A stretch of DNA of 9,271 nt from positions 1-9,271 of the forward strand of contig JAJTCL010000086.1 in assembly GCA_021323255.1 (NCBI GenBank), in the 5' to 3' direction. A program made the translations under genes and the position numbers. The notes below the pieces were generated by a model. It did no database searches. It saw nothing but the letters and a program-made list of their open reading frames with translations, and was not told the DNA's origin. The stretch is from Propionibacteriaceae bacterium. GTDB taxonomy: Bacteria; Actinomycetota; Actinomycetes; Propionibacteriales; Propionibacteriaceae. Shown here piece after piece: positions 1 to 6,795 of the stretch (within the stretch, counting starts at the first letter, position 1; the number at the start of each line of letters is the position of its first letter).

Positions 1-833
1 TTGACCTCAGCGAGTTGGTCGAGAGTATCGATCCCCTCGACGCCCAGATGGTCGGCACTGATGTTGGTCACAACCGAAACGTCGTTGTAAGCGACTCCGA
101 CACCGCGGCGCAAAATCCCGCCACGCGCCGTTTCCGTGACCGCCAACTCCACCCCTGGATGGCGCAGCACCCGGCCGGCACCGCCAGGCCCGGAGAAATC
201 GCCTGCCTCTACCAGGTCACCGTCGATGTACACGCCGTCCGTGCTCGACCAGCCCACTGACAACCCGGCCTGGCGCGCGATGTGTCCGATCATGCGTGCT
301 GTGGTGGTCTTGCCGTTGGTACCGGTGATCGCAACGACGGGGATTCGGGGCCGAATCAGCCGGGGAGCGGAGCCCAGCGGCGCCACGGTGAGCGCAGTGC
401 CTTCGGTATTGATCATCTCTGCTACAGCTACGGGTCCTGCAGCGAGGCTGTCCAGCACTCGCGCCAGCCCGTACGCCAACGCCTCGGCCCGGCCTGAGTT
501 GCGCCATGGGTAGGCCACCACCAGCTCGCTCACCGGCTTTCCAGCCCGGGTACGTACCGCCAACCTGGTCACGCCTCCGATCCGGGCCAGCCGGCGGACG
601 ATCTGGGTCACCAGACGTATCGCGAATCGCTGCCGGAACACCGAGCCTGGCGCCCCGGGACGCACCATCCCCAAGCCCAGCTCGGTGCCGAGATCGCGGG
701 CATTGGCAGTGGGCAGTCCAAGCAGTTCAGTGAGGTCGAGTGTCACCTTCGTCGCCGGGCGTGGAAAATACAGGTTCGGGCCGTCAAGAAGGCGAAGTGC
801 GATGAGTGAGCGGGCAGCGGGTGCGGTGGTCAT
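1..833 (-). CDS. Cyanophycin-synthetase-like Mur ligase family protein, 3' part cut by the window edge
   Basis: An ATP-dependent amide ligase of the Mur family; the substrate is not known. The visible 277 residues begin at ATG 833, 8 bp after the fabI stop, which suggests translational coupling. The start region has no clear Shine-Dalgarno. Residues about 165-180 carry the nucleotide-binding loop (ITGTNGKTTT, Lys175). ETARGGILRRG at 235-245 and TNISADHLG at 257-265 are hallmarks of the Mur domain of cyanophycin synthetase (CphA) rather than of MurC-F. Residues about 90-135 look like the N-terminal CphA segment. However, the large ATP-grasp domain that normally lies between them in CphA is absent, so true cyanophycin synthesis is unlikely. 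The remaining Mur core and C-terminal domain would lie to the left of the window. The family is sure; the function is open. It could be a peptide or amino-acid ligase acting on a cell-envelope or storage compound. Confidence 0.85.
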   Translation of the reverse strand, partial: MTTAPAARSLIALRLLDGPNLYFPRPATKVTLDLTELLGLPTANARDLGTELGLGMVRPGAPGSVFRQRFAIRLVTQIVRRLARIGGVTRLAVRTRAGKPVSELVVAYPWRNSGRAEALAYGLARVLDSLAAGPVAVAEMINTEGTALTVAPLGSAPRLIRPRIPVVAITGTNGKTTTARMIGHIARQAGLSVGWSSTDGVYIDGDLVEAGDFSGPGGAGRVLRHPGVELAVTETARGGILRRGVGVAYNDVSVVTNISADHLGVEGIDTLDQLAEV

Positions 834-841
834 CAACGCCG

Positions 842-1612
842 TCAGGCGCCAGTTGAGTGCAGGCCGCCATCCACATGGATCATCTCCCCGGTGGTCTTGG
901 GAAAAAAGTCGCTGAGCAGGGCAACGACGGCCTTGGCAGTCGGAGTCATATCTTTCGGATCCCAGCCCAGCGGAGCTCGCTGGCCCCATACTTCGTTGAA
1001 GGCGTCGGCGCCACTGATCGCCCTCTTGGCCAGCGTCTCAAGCGGTCCCGCAGCCACCAGATTGACACGAATCCCCTGTGGTCCGAGATAGCGAGCCAGA
1101 TAGCGACTGGTGCTCTCCAGCGCCGCCTTGGAGACGCCCATCCAGTCATAGACCGGCCAGGAGACGGTCGCGTCGAAGGTCAGTCCGACGACCGAGGCCG
1201 GCTCGGCCAGCAGCGGCTTGCAGGCCATTGTCAATGACGCCAGCGAGTAGGCCGAGACCTGCAGCGCGGTACTGACGTCGGACCACGGCGTATTGAGGAA
1301 CTTGCCACCGAGCGCCGTCTCCGGATTGGCGAAGGCAAGCGAATGGACCACCCCGTCAAGCCGGTCGAGATGTTCTCCCAGCTGTGCGGGCAAACCCGCC
1401 AGATGATCATCGTTCGTGACGTCGACCTCGAGCAGTAGCGGGATCGGATCGAGCTTCTTGATCACCCTGGCGGTCAGGTTCATAGCCCGGCCGAAGTTGG
1501 AGACCACGACCGTGGCTCCCTCCAGTTGGGCGATCTGGGCCACATGGAAGCCGATGGAGGTGTCCAGCGTGACGCCCGCGACCAGGATGTTCTTGCCCTC
1601 GAGAATGCCCAC
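842..1612 (-). CDS. fabI: Enoyl-[acyl-carrier-protein] reductase (NADH), FabI/InhA family
   Basis: It reduces trans-2-enoyl-ACP to acyl-ACP, the last step of each cycle of type II fatty-acid elongation, in the cytosol. From GTG 1612 the protein has 256 residues, the usual FabI length, and begins VGILEGKNILVAGV as family members do. It has the FabI-type dinucleotide loop GVTLDTSIGFHVA, the HSLAFAN segment, the catalytic pattern YDWMGVSK (Tyr155, Lys162) and a Phe nine residues before the Tyr, as in InhA. The C-terminal GWDPKDMTPTAK and HVDGGLH blocks are typical. GTG 1612 is preceded by AGAAGGG with a 6-nt spacer, a good ribosome site. The alternative is TTG 1657, which overlaps the fabG stop as TTGA, adds 15 Ser/Thr/Pro-rich residues and has no clear ribosome site. 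The gene lies just downstream of fabG, almost certainly in one operon. Function is well supported. Confidence 0.94.
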   Translation of the reverse strand: MGILEGKNILVAGVTLDTSIGFHVAQIAQLEGATVVVSNFGRAMNLTARVIKKLDPIPLLLEVDVTNDDHLAGLPAQLGEHLDRLDGVVHSLAFANPETALGGKFLNTPWSDVSTALQVSAYSLASLTMACKPLLAEPASVVGLTFDATVSWPVYDWMGVSKAALESTSRYLARYLGPQGIRVNLVAAGPLETLAKRAISGADAFNEVWGQRAPLGWDPKDMTPTAKAVVALLSDFFPKTTGEMIHVDGGLHSTGA

Positions 1613-1625
1613 AGATGTCCCTTCT
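1613..1625 (-). promoter_or_regulatory. Shine-Dalgarno deciding the fabI start
   Basis: Read on the minus strand, AGAAGGG (1625-1619) is followed by six bases and then GTG 1612. This is a better ribosome site than anything before TTG 1657, and the resulting protein matches the usual FabI N-terminus, so GTG 1612 is preferred. Confidence 0.55.
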
Positions 1626-1653
1626 GCCGTCGGTGATGGTGTCCTGTCGTCGC

Positions 1654-2364
1654 TCAATGGCCCATGCCAAGGCCGCCATCGACGGGAATGACCGCCCCGG
1701 TGATGTAGCCGGCAGCGTCGCTAGCGAGAAATTCGACCGTCCCGGCAATGTCGTCTACCGAGCCGAGCCGTCCCAGTGGAATCTGCTCGGCGTATTTCTT
1801 GACCAGGTCCTCCCCGAGTTCGGCGGTCATGTCCGTTTCGACGAAACCCGGAGCTACCACATTCGCGGTTACCCCACGCGATCCAAGTTCGCGGGCCAGC
1901 GAGCGCGCCATCCCCACGAGTCCGGACTTCGAGGCCGCATAGTTGACCTGTCCCGCCGAGCCCATCTGTCCGACCACCGAGGAGATGAAAACGATCCGGC
2001 CGAATCGGCCACGGATCATGGGTCGGGCGGCCCGCCGCGCTACCCGGAACGCCCCGGTCAAGTTGGTGGCAATCACCTGATCCCAGTCCTCATCTGACAT
2101 GCGCATCAGCAAGGTGTCCCGGGTGATCCCGGCATTCGCGACCAGCACCTCGACAGTCCCGATGGCCGACTCGACCTGGGCGAACGCCGCTTCCACCTGG
2201 CCCGGATCGGTTACGTCACACTGCACTCCGACAACACCCTGCGGCACGTCCCCACTGCGGTAGGTGGCCGCGACGCGATGCCCGGCCTGGGCGAGCCGCA
2301 CGGCAATGCCCTGGCCAATTCCCTTGCTGCCACCGGTCACCAAAACCACCCGCGATGGATTCAC
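1654..2364 (-). CDS. fabG: 3-oxoacyl-[acyl-carrier-protein] reductase (FabG/MabA type)
   Basis: NADPH-dependent reductase that turns 3-oxoacyl-ACP into 3-hydroxyacyl-ACP in type II fatty-acid elongation. The 236-residue protein is a complete classical short-chain dehydrogenase. It has the cofactor loop TGGSKGIG (10-17), NAG (77-79), Asn101, and the catalytic Ser129, Tyr142 and Lys146 within SSVVGQMGSAGQVNYAASK. APGFVETDMT (171-180) and the C-terminal GAVIPVDGGLGMGH follow. The NYAASKSGLVGMARSLAREL block closely resembles mycobacterial MabA. The start is GTG 2364, which has no Shine-Dalgarno, so translation may be leaderless (see the promoter candidate). It is followed directly by fabI, as in the mabA-inhA arrangement of other actinobacteria. 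It is divergent from the DUF3099 gene. I see no missing key residue. Confidence 0.94.
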   Translation of the reverse strand: MNPSRVVLVTGGSKGIGQGIAVRLAQAGHRVAATYRSGDVPQGVVGVQCDVTDPGQVEAAFAQVESAIGTVEVLVANAGITRDTLLMRMSDEDWDQVIATNLTGAFRVARRAARPMIRGRFGRIVFISSVVGQMGSAGQVNYAASKSGLVGMARSLARELGSRGVTANVVAPGFVETDMTAELGEDLVKKYAEQIPLGRLGSVDDIAGTVEFLASDAAGYITGAVIPVDGGLGMGH

Positions 2365-2371
2365 TCAGGTC

Positions 2372-2377
2372 ACGCTA
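2372..2377 (-). promoter_or_regulatory. Candidate -10 element for a leaderless fabG transcript
   Basis: On the minus strand TAGCGT fits the actinobacterial TAnnnT -10 pattern. It ends seven bases before GTG 2364, which would place transcription start at or next to the start codon. No convincing -35 is visible. A perfect 8-bp palindrome, GAGTACTC (2380-2387), lies just upstream and could be an operator or chance. Confidence 0.3.
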
Positions 2378-2417
2378 CCGAGTACTCCAGATCGTTAGCG
2401 AGGAGGCGTAGGCTGAC

Positions 2418-2825
2418 GTGGTGACCGATGGCGGGATGGACACTCACACCCGAACAATCGCCGAGTCGGGCCGCAGAGGCTCAACCCCGCTGATCACCGA
2501 TGCCCGCATGGCGACGAGCGAGGAGATGTCGTCTCGGATCCGCCGGTACACGATCACCATGGCCTTCCGCGCCGCCTGCTTTATCAGCATGATCTTCGTG
2601 TCTGGCGCCTTCCGCTGGGTGCTGTTCGCCTGCGCAGTGGTATTGCCGTTCATCGCCGTCATCGCCGCGAACCAGGTCAACCAGCATTTTCGCTCCGGCA
2701 AGATGACCCACGCCATGCCGAGCGACCGCCCGCAGCTCACCACCGGTCACGATGACGAGCCGGTCGACAACGAGGTTTTCGAGGAGGACGGCAGTCGACA
2801 CCGGCCGAATGAGCGTGTCGGCTAG
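2418..2825 (+). CDS. DUF3099 family small membrane protein
   Basis: A 135-residue protein of the actinobacterial DUF3099 family; its function is unknown. The conserved core runs from LITDAR (25-30) through SSRIRRYTITMAFRAACF (38-55). Two hydrophobic helices follow, at about 44-64 and 67-85, joined by a short turn (SGAFRW). This is followed by a polar, acidic C-terminal tail (about 100-135) likely to be cytoplasmic. The start chosen is GTG 2418, preceded by AGGAGG (2401-2406) with an 11-nt spacer. GTG 2421 and ATG 2436 are possible alternatives. It is divergent from fabG across a 53-bp gap that must hold both promoters, and its last 17 bases overlap the next gene, so the two are probably translated together. 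Family assignment is by the core motif and the two-helix layout. Confidence 0.82.
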   Translation: MVTDGGMDTHTRTIAESGRRGSTPLITDARMATSEEMSSRIRRYTITMAFRAACFISMIFVSGAFRWVLFACAVVLPFIAVIAANQVNQHFRSGKMTHAMPSDRPQLTTGHDDEPVDNEVFEEDGSRHRPNERVG

Positions 2826-3033
2826 TGTCGACCCGCTTCCCGATGATCCTGAAGGCCTGATCTGCTCGGCTCGGGGCTGCCGGCAGCCCGCCTCGTACGA
2901 CCTGCAGTGGAACAACCCAAAGATCCATGCGGCTGATCGTCGTAAGCACTGGCTTGCCTGCGATGATCATCGCGAGTCCCTGGGGCGATTCCTCTCAGCA
3001 CGTGGATTCCTGAAGGAAGTGCTTCCCCTCTAG
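2809..3033 (+). CDS. Small conserved Cys/His protein, possible zinc-binding; function unknown
   Basis: A 74-residue protein resembling small hypothetical proteins of actinobacteria. Four candidate metal ligands are visible: Cys19 and Cys24 (CSARGC) and Cys51 and His54 (CDDH). They flank a middle part rich in Trp, Asn and basic residues (LQWNNPKIHAADRRKHWLA). The spacing suggests a small zinc site, but this is inference. There is no membrane segment and no enzyme motif. ATG 2809 is used as the start. It overlaps the end of the DUF3099 gene by 17 bp and has no ribosome site at normal distance, so it probably depends on coupling. GTG 2815 and GTG 2827 are alternative starts. The stop shares a CTAG with the stop of the convergent moaA. 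Confidence 0.72.
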   Translation: MSVSASVDPLPDDPEGLICSARGCRQPASYDLQWNNPKIHAADRRKHWLACDDHRESLGRFLSARGFLKEVLPL

Positions 3034-4103
3034 CCACCGATTGCCGACATGGGCCGATCGGGCTGCAGGAAGCTCGGATCGTTGATGCCGTGACCGGGCT
3101 GCTTGTTGGCAACAGCTGCTACCCAGAGGGCGGCAATCTCGGAGTCGCTCGCGCCGCTGCGTAGTGGCGTCCGCAGGTCGGACTCGGTACGCGCGAAGAG
3201 GCAGTTCCTGATCTGGCCGTCGGCCGTCAGCCGGACTCTGTCACAGGTGCCGCAGAACGGCTTCGAAACGGCTGCGATGATGCCAACCGAATAGCCGGTG
3301 CCCACCACCCGGAACAGTTCCGCCGGTGCGCTCCCCCGAGTGAGCGCATCCTCGGGGTCCTCCACCAACTCGACGTGCTGGCTGAGGTTTTGCTTGATCT
3401 CGGCAGCGGTGATCATTCCGTCGCGCTGCCAACCGTGCTGCGGATCGAGGGGCATCTGCTCGATGAACCGCAGCTGGACCTGTTCGGCCATCGCCCAGCG
3501 CAGCAGGTCGAACGCTTCGTGATCATTGACCCCGCGCAGCAACACAGAGTTGATCTTGACCGGATTGAGCCCTGCCTCCCGTGCGGCAGCGACCCCGGCT
3601 AGCACGTCAGGCAGCCGCGGCCGATGGGCCAGCTCGGTAAAAGTACCCGGGTCGAGTGTGTCCAATGAGATATTGATCCTCTTCAACCCGGCCGCAGCCA
3701 GCTTCTCGGCGCGCGCAGCCAGGCCGATCCCATTCGTCGTCAGGGCAATCTCAGGCGCAGGCGAGAGCGCCGCGATATCAGCGACCAGTAGCTCGAGGTT
3801 CTTGCGTAGCAACGGTTCACCGCCGGTGAGCCGCACTGTCGTGATGCCCAGCCGTGCAACGCCAATCGTGACCAGCCGCAGAATCTCTTCATCTGTGAGC
3901 ACATCGGCACGAGGCAGCCAATCGAGCCCCTCCACCGGCATGCAGTAGGTGCAGCGCAGATTGCACCGATCGGTAAGCGAGATCCGCAGGTCGGTTGCCA
4001 CTCGACCGAAGGCGTCCGCAAGCACCATTTGATCAGGCTCTACCGGCTCCGCGCTTGCGGAAACGGAGTGACGCAAGCGTGGAAACGGAAGCAGCGTGGT
4101 CAT
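3030..4103 (-). CDS. moaA: GTP 3',8-cyclase MoaA (molybdenum cofactor biosynthesis)
   Basis: Radical SAM enzyme that converts GTP to 3',8-cyclo-7,8-dihydro-GTP, the first step of molybdenum cofactor synthesis, acting with MoaC. The 357 residues include the radical SAM cluster CNLRCTYC (Cys47, Cys51, Cys54), the RLTGGEPLLR block (91-100), NISLDTL (144-150) and the second iron-sulfur site CGTC plus a later Cys (Cys284, Cys287, Cys301). The protein ends with the conserved Gly-Gly (RPMSAIGG). All key residues are present. The start is uncertain. ATG 4103 gives about 25 extra residues, while ATG 4028 gives MVLADAFGRVATDLR, closer to many MoaA N-termini. The extra stretch is less GC-biased at third positions and contains a DNA inverted repeat. 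fdhD lies 29 bp upstream on the same strand, so they may form one unit. It converges on the small Cys/His gene. Confidence 0.95.
   Translation of the reverse strand: MTTLLPFPRLRHSVSASAEPVEPDQMVLADAFGRVATDLRISLTDRCNLRCTYCMPVEGLDWLPRADVLTDEEILRLVTIGVARLGITTVRLTGGEPLLRKNLELLVADIAALSPAPEIALTTNGIGLAARAEKLAAAGLKRINISLDTLDPGTFTELAHRPRLPDVLAGVAAAREAGLNPVKINSVLLRGVNDHEAFDLLRWAMAEQVQLRFIEQMPLDPQHGWQRDGMITAAEIKQNLSQHVELVEDPEDALTRGSAPAELFRVVGTGYSVGIIAAVSKPFCGTCDRVRLTADGQIRNCLFARTESDLRTPLRSGASDSEIAALWVAAVANKQPGHGINDPSFLQPDRPMSAIGG
4052..4089. repeat. Inverted repeat plus direct repeat in the 5' end of moaA
   Basis: CGCTTGCG (4052-4059) and CGCAAGCG (4072-4079) form a perfect 8-bp inverted repeat around a 12-base loop. 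GGAAACGGA occurs twice, at 4059-4067 and 4081-4089, 22 bases apart. Both lie between the two possible moaA starts (4103 and 4028), where a regulatory leader would sit if the shorter protein is real. The structure is seen directly; any role is inference. Confidence 0.4.
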
Positions 4104-4109
4104 GCGTGG

Positions 4110-4115
4110 AGTCTA
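4110..4115 (-). promoter_or_regulatory. Candidate -10 element before moaA
   Basis: On the minus strand TAGACT, inside an AT-rich AAATTAGACT patch, fits the TAnnnT pattern. It ends six bases before ATG 4103, so the mRNA would be leaderless or would begin a leader for ATG 4028. No matching -35 is seen, and read-through from fdhD is also possible. Confidence 0.28.
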
Positions 4116-4132
4116 ATTTGCTCGTTCGTCGA

Positions 4133-4948
<816 letters not shown>

Positions 4949-4993
4949 GAGATCATCCTGGTCCATACGATCAAGTCAGGGCCGAACAACCTC

Positions 4994-5005
4994 CCTCGGC
5001 CGAGG
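4994..5005. promoter_or_regulatory. 12-bp perfect palindrome between fdhD and the DUF6457 gene, possible operator
   Basis: CCTCGGCCGAGG is a perfect 12-bp palindrome in the 70-bp divergent gap and overlaps the start of the DUF6457 ribosome site (AGGAG, 5003-5007). The position would suit a regulator acting on both genes. In high-GC DNA such a site can arise by chance, and no second copy was seen. Confidence 0.3.
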
Positions 5006-5018
5006 AGCACGCGCACTT

Positions 5019-5261
5019 ATGGAACTCAAGGAATGGCTGACCACCTTGTCAGGCGAGCTGAAGACCAGCGACGTCACTATGGACGACGACGCAGTCAGGA
5101 CCGTTTTGGACCTAGCTCGGGATTCCGCGCATGAAGTGGAACGGGTAGCCGCACCACTCACCACTTTCTTGGTCGGTATTGCCGTCGGGCGCGGGGCCGC
5201 ATTGGGCACGGCTGCGGCGACGGCCACGGCGCTGCTGCTCAACGAAGACTCAGCCGACTAG
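5019..5261 (+). CDS. DUF6457 domain protein, molybdenum-cofactor associated
   Basis: An 80-residue protein. The pattern VLDLARDSAHEVERVAAPLTTFLVGIAVGRG (about residues 29-59) matches the DUF6457 family. In actinobacteria this domain occurs alone or fused to the Moco guanylyltransferase MobA. It is probably all helical: an N-terminal amphipathic part (MELKEWLTTL), the conserved AHxVERxAAPxTTFLxG core, and an Ala-rich hydrophobic C-terminus (60-75) that may be a buried helix rather than a membrane segment. ATG 5019 has AGGAG (5003-5007) with an 11-nt spacer. It is divergent from fdhD, which supports a role in molybdenum enzyme maturation, and 9 bp ahead of the SURF1 gene. The exact biochemical role is not known. 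Confidence 0.78.
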   Translation: MELKEWLTTLSGELKTSDVTMDDDAVRTVLDLARDSAHEVERVAAPLTTFLVGIAVGRGAALGTAAATATALLLNEDSAD

Positions 5262-5270
5262 CCTGGCTCC

Positions 5271-6023
5271 GTGCGCCGCTTGTGGCTCCGCTGGGCACTG
5301 CTGATCGTTTTCGTTGCCCTGCTCGGTGTTGCCTTCGTCAGCCTGGGCAACTGGCAGCTCGACCGGTTGGCTCAGCGCAGGGAGCGCAACGCCACAACGA
5401 TCACCAACGAGCAGAAACCAGTTCAGCCCTACGAGCAGGTCTTCACTCATCCGATCACTGACGCGGATCAGTGGCAACGGGTGGAAGCCAGGGGCACCTT
5501 CGACGCAGACCACCAATTCGTCGTGCGCTACCGCAGCAATGGTGGTGCTGACGGCTACGAGGTCCTGACACCGCTGCGCACTGCCAGTGGCGCCGTACTG
5601 GTCGATCGTGGTTTCATCCCGCTGGAGCGCGGCACCCGCATCCCCTCGGTGGCCCCGGCGCCGCCGACTGGCGAAGTGACCGTGGTGGGACACGTACGGC
5701 GCAACGAAAGGGGGCGGCGAGCGGCGACCGCTCCGGCCGGCAATCAGGTGCGCTTGATCAACTCAGACGCCATCGCAGTCACGCTGCCCTATGAGATCGA
5801 GTCGGGCTACATCGGCCTCCTTACCGTGCAGCCCGAACAGCAGGGCGGCTTTCAGCCGATCCAGCTGCCAGATCTGTCTGAGGGCCCGCATTTCTGGTAC
5901 GCCGTGCAGTGGTTCCTGTTCACCGCCATCGGCGTAGCCGGAATCGTTGTCTTCATCAGGGGTGATCTGCGAGCCCGTCGTGAAGAGCGTGAGGATGCCG
6001 TCGCAGCTCAATCGAGGGTGTGA
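5271..6023 (+). CDS. SURF1 family protein (cytochrome c oxidase assembly)
   Basis: Membrane protein of 250 residues in the SURF1/Shy1 family, which helps insert haem a into aa3-type cytochrome c oxidase. The layout is typical. One N-terminal membrane helix (about 8-28) is followed by GNWQLDRLAQR (26-36), then a large extracytoplasmic domain with the family pattern around GTFDADHQFVVRYR and VLVDRGFIPL. A second helix (about 213-231) follows the HFWYAVQWFLF signature, and the tail is short, basic and acidic. The start is GTG 5271, 9 bp after the DUF6457 stop. It has no clear ribosome site, so coupled translation is likely. The next gene starts 10 bp after the stop. Actinobacterial SURF1 proteins often sit beside unrelated genes such as these, so the context adds little about the oxidase partner. 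Confidence 0.92.
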   Translation: MRRLWLRWALLIVFVALLGVAFVSLGNWQLDRLAQRRERNATTITNEQKPVQPYEQVFTHPITDADQWQRVEARGTFDADHQFVVRYRSNGGADGYEVLTPLRTASGAVLVDRGFIPLERGTRIPSVAPAPPTGEVTVVGHVRRNERGRRAATAPAGNQVRLINSDAIAVTLPYEIESGYIGLLTVQPEQQGGFQPIQLPDLSEGPHFWYAVQWFLFTAIGVAGIVVFIRGDLRARREEREDAVAAQSRV

Positions 6024-6033
6024 GGAGCCGATC

Positions 6034-6795
6034 ATGGATCTTGGGCTGACGGACCGTGCGTTCCTGGTGACTGCGGCCAGCAGCGGGCTTGGGCGAGCAA
6101 CGGCTGACCAGCTCGTCGCCGAGGGGGCGCGAGTCGTGCTGGTCGCTAGGCGGGCCACCATACTGGCCGAAGCAGTCAGCCAGATGGGGCCGGACCGGGC
6201 GGTCGCGCTCCCGGCCGACCTCACTGATCCCAAGACTGCAGAGACGGCCTGCGCTCTGGCACTGGACACCTTCGGTCGGCTCGATGGCGCGCTGATCAGC
6301 GTCGGCGGGCCACCCGCAGGATCCGTGCTGGGCACCACCGAGGAGCAGTGGCGCAGTGCGTTCGACTCGGTCTTTCTGGCAGCCCTGCGGGTCTGTGGCG
6401 CGGTGATCAGGCATGGCACAGCCAATGACTTGTGTATCGCCTGGGTGCTGTCGACATCTGCCAAGGCGCCCGTCCCGGGGCTGGCGACCTCGAACGGCCT
6501 GCGTCCAGGGCTGGCCATGCTGGTCAAGCAGCTGGCTGACGAACTCAGCCCCCAAGGGACACGAGTGATCGGCTTGATGCCAGGTGCCATCGAGACCGAG
6601 CGGGCCCAATACCTCAACTCGCTCAAGGACCATCCCGCAGCCGCGCGAGCCAGTGCCGAGGCAGCGATTCCCTTGCGCCGCTACGGCCAACCCGAAGAGT
6701 TCGGGCGAGTTGCAGCCTTCCTGCTCTCCCCCGCAGCGTCTTATCTGACCGGTTCAGTGATTCCGGTTGAAGGCGGGGCCCAACGCGGACTTTGA
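6034..6795 (+). CDS. SDR-fold oxidoreductase-like protein lacking the YxxxK catalytic motif
   Basis: A 253-residue protein with the short-chain dehydrogenase fold. It shows the nucleotide loop TAASSGLG (13-20, with Ala for the first Gly), DLT (62-64), GGPP (91-94), MPGAIETER (182-190) and the C-terminal YLTGSVIPVEGG. Two hallmarks differ. The NAG motif reads SVG, and where Tyr-xxx-Lys is expected the sequence is PGLATSNGLRPG (148-159), with neither Tyr nor Lys. Related SDR proteins with LSNxLR in this place are known, so this is a subfamily trait, not a mutation. Substrate and even redox activity are unknown; fabG would be an over-call. ATG 6034 has AGGAG (6023-6027) with a 6-nt spacer overlapping the SURF1 stop. 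Its last 55 bp overlap the end of the convergent ABC gene. Confidence 0.85.
   Translation: MDLGLTDRAFLVTAASSGLGRATADQLVAEGARVVLVARRATILAEAVSQMGPDRAVALPADLTDPKTAETACALALDTFGRLDGALISVGGPPAGSVLGTTEEQWRSAFDSVFLAALRVCGAVIRHGTANDLCIAWVLSTSAKAPVPGLATSNGLRPGLAMLVKQLADELSPQGTRVIGLMPGAIETERAQYLNSLKDHPAAARASAEAAIPLRRYGQPEEFGRVAAFLLSPAASYLTGSVIPVEGGAQRGL

Noticed and set aside
217..507. 96-residue minus-strand frame over the Mur ligase
   Set aside because: It is out of frame with the Mur ligase, whose motifs run without interruption through this stretch.
5763..6626. Long minus-strand open frame opposite the SURF1 and SDR genes (also 5956-6690)
   Set aside because: It is antisense to two genes with clear family motifs, shows no domain pattern, and its composition is that expected of a high-GC shadow frame.
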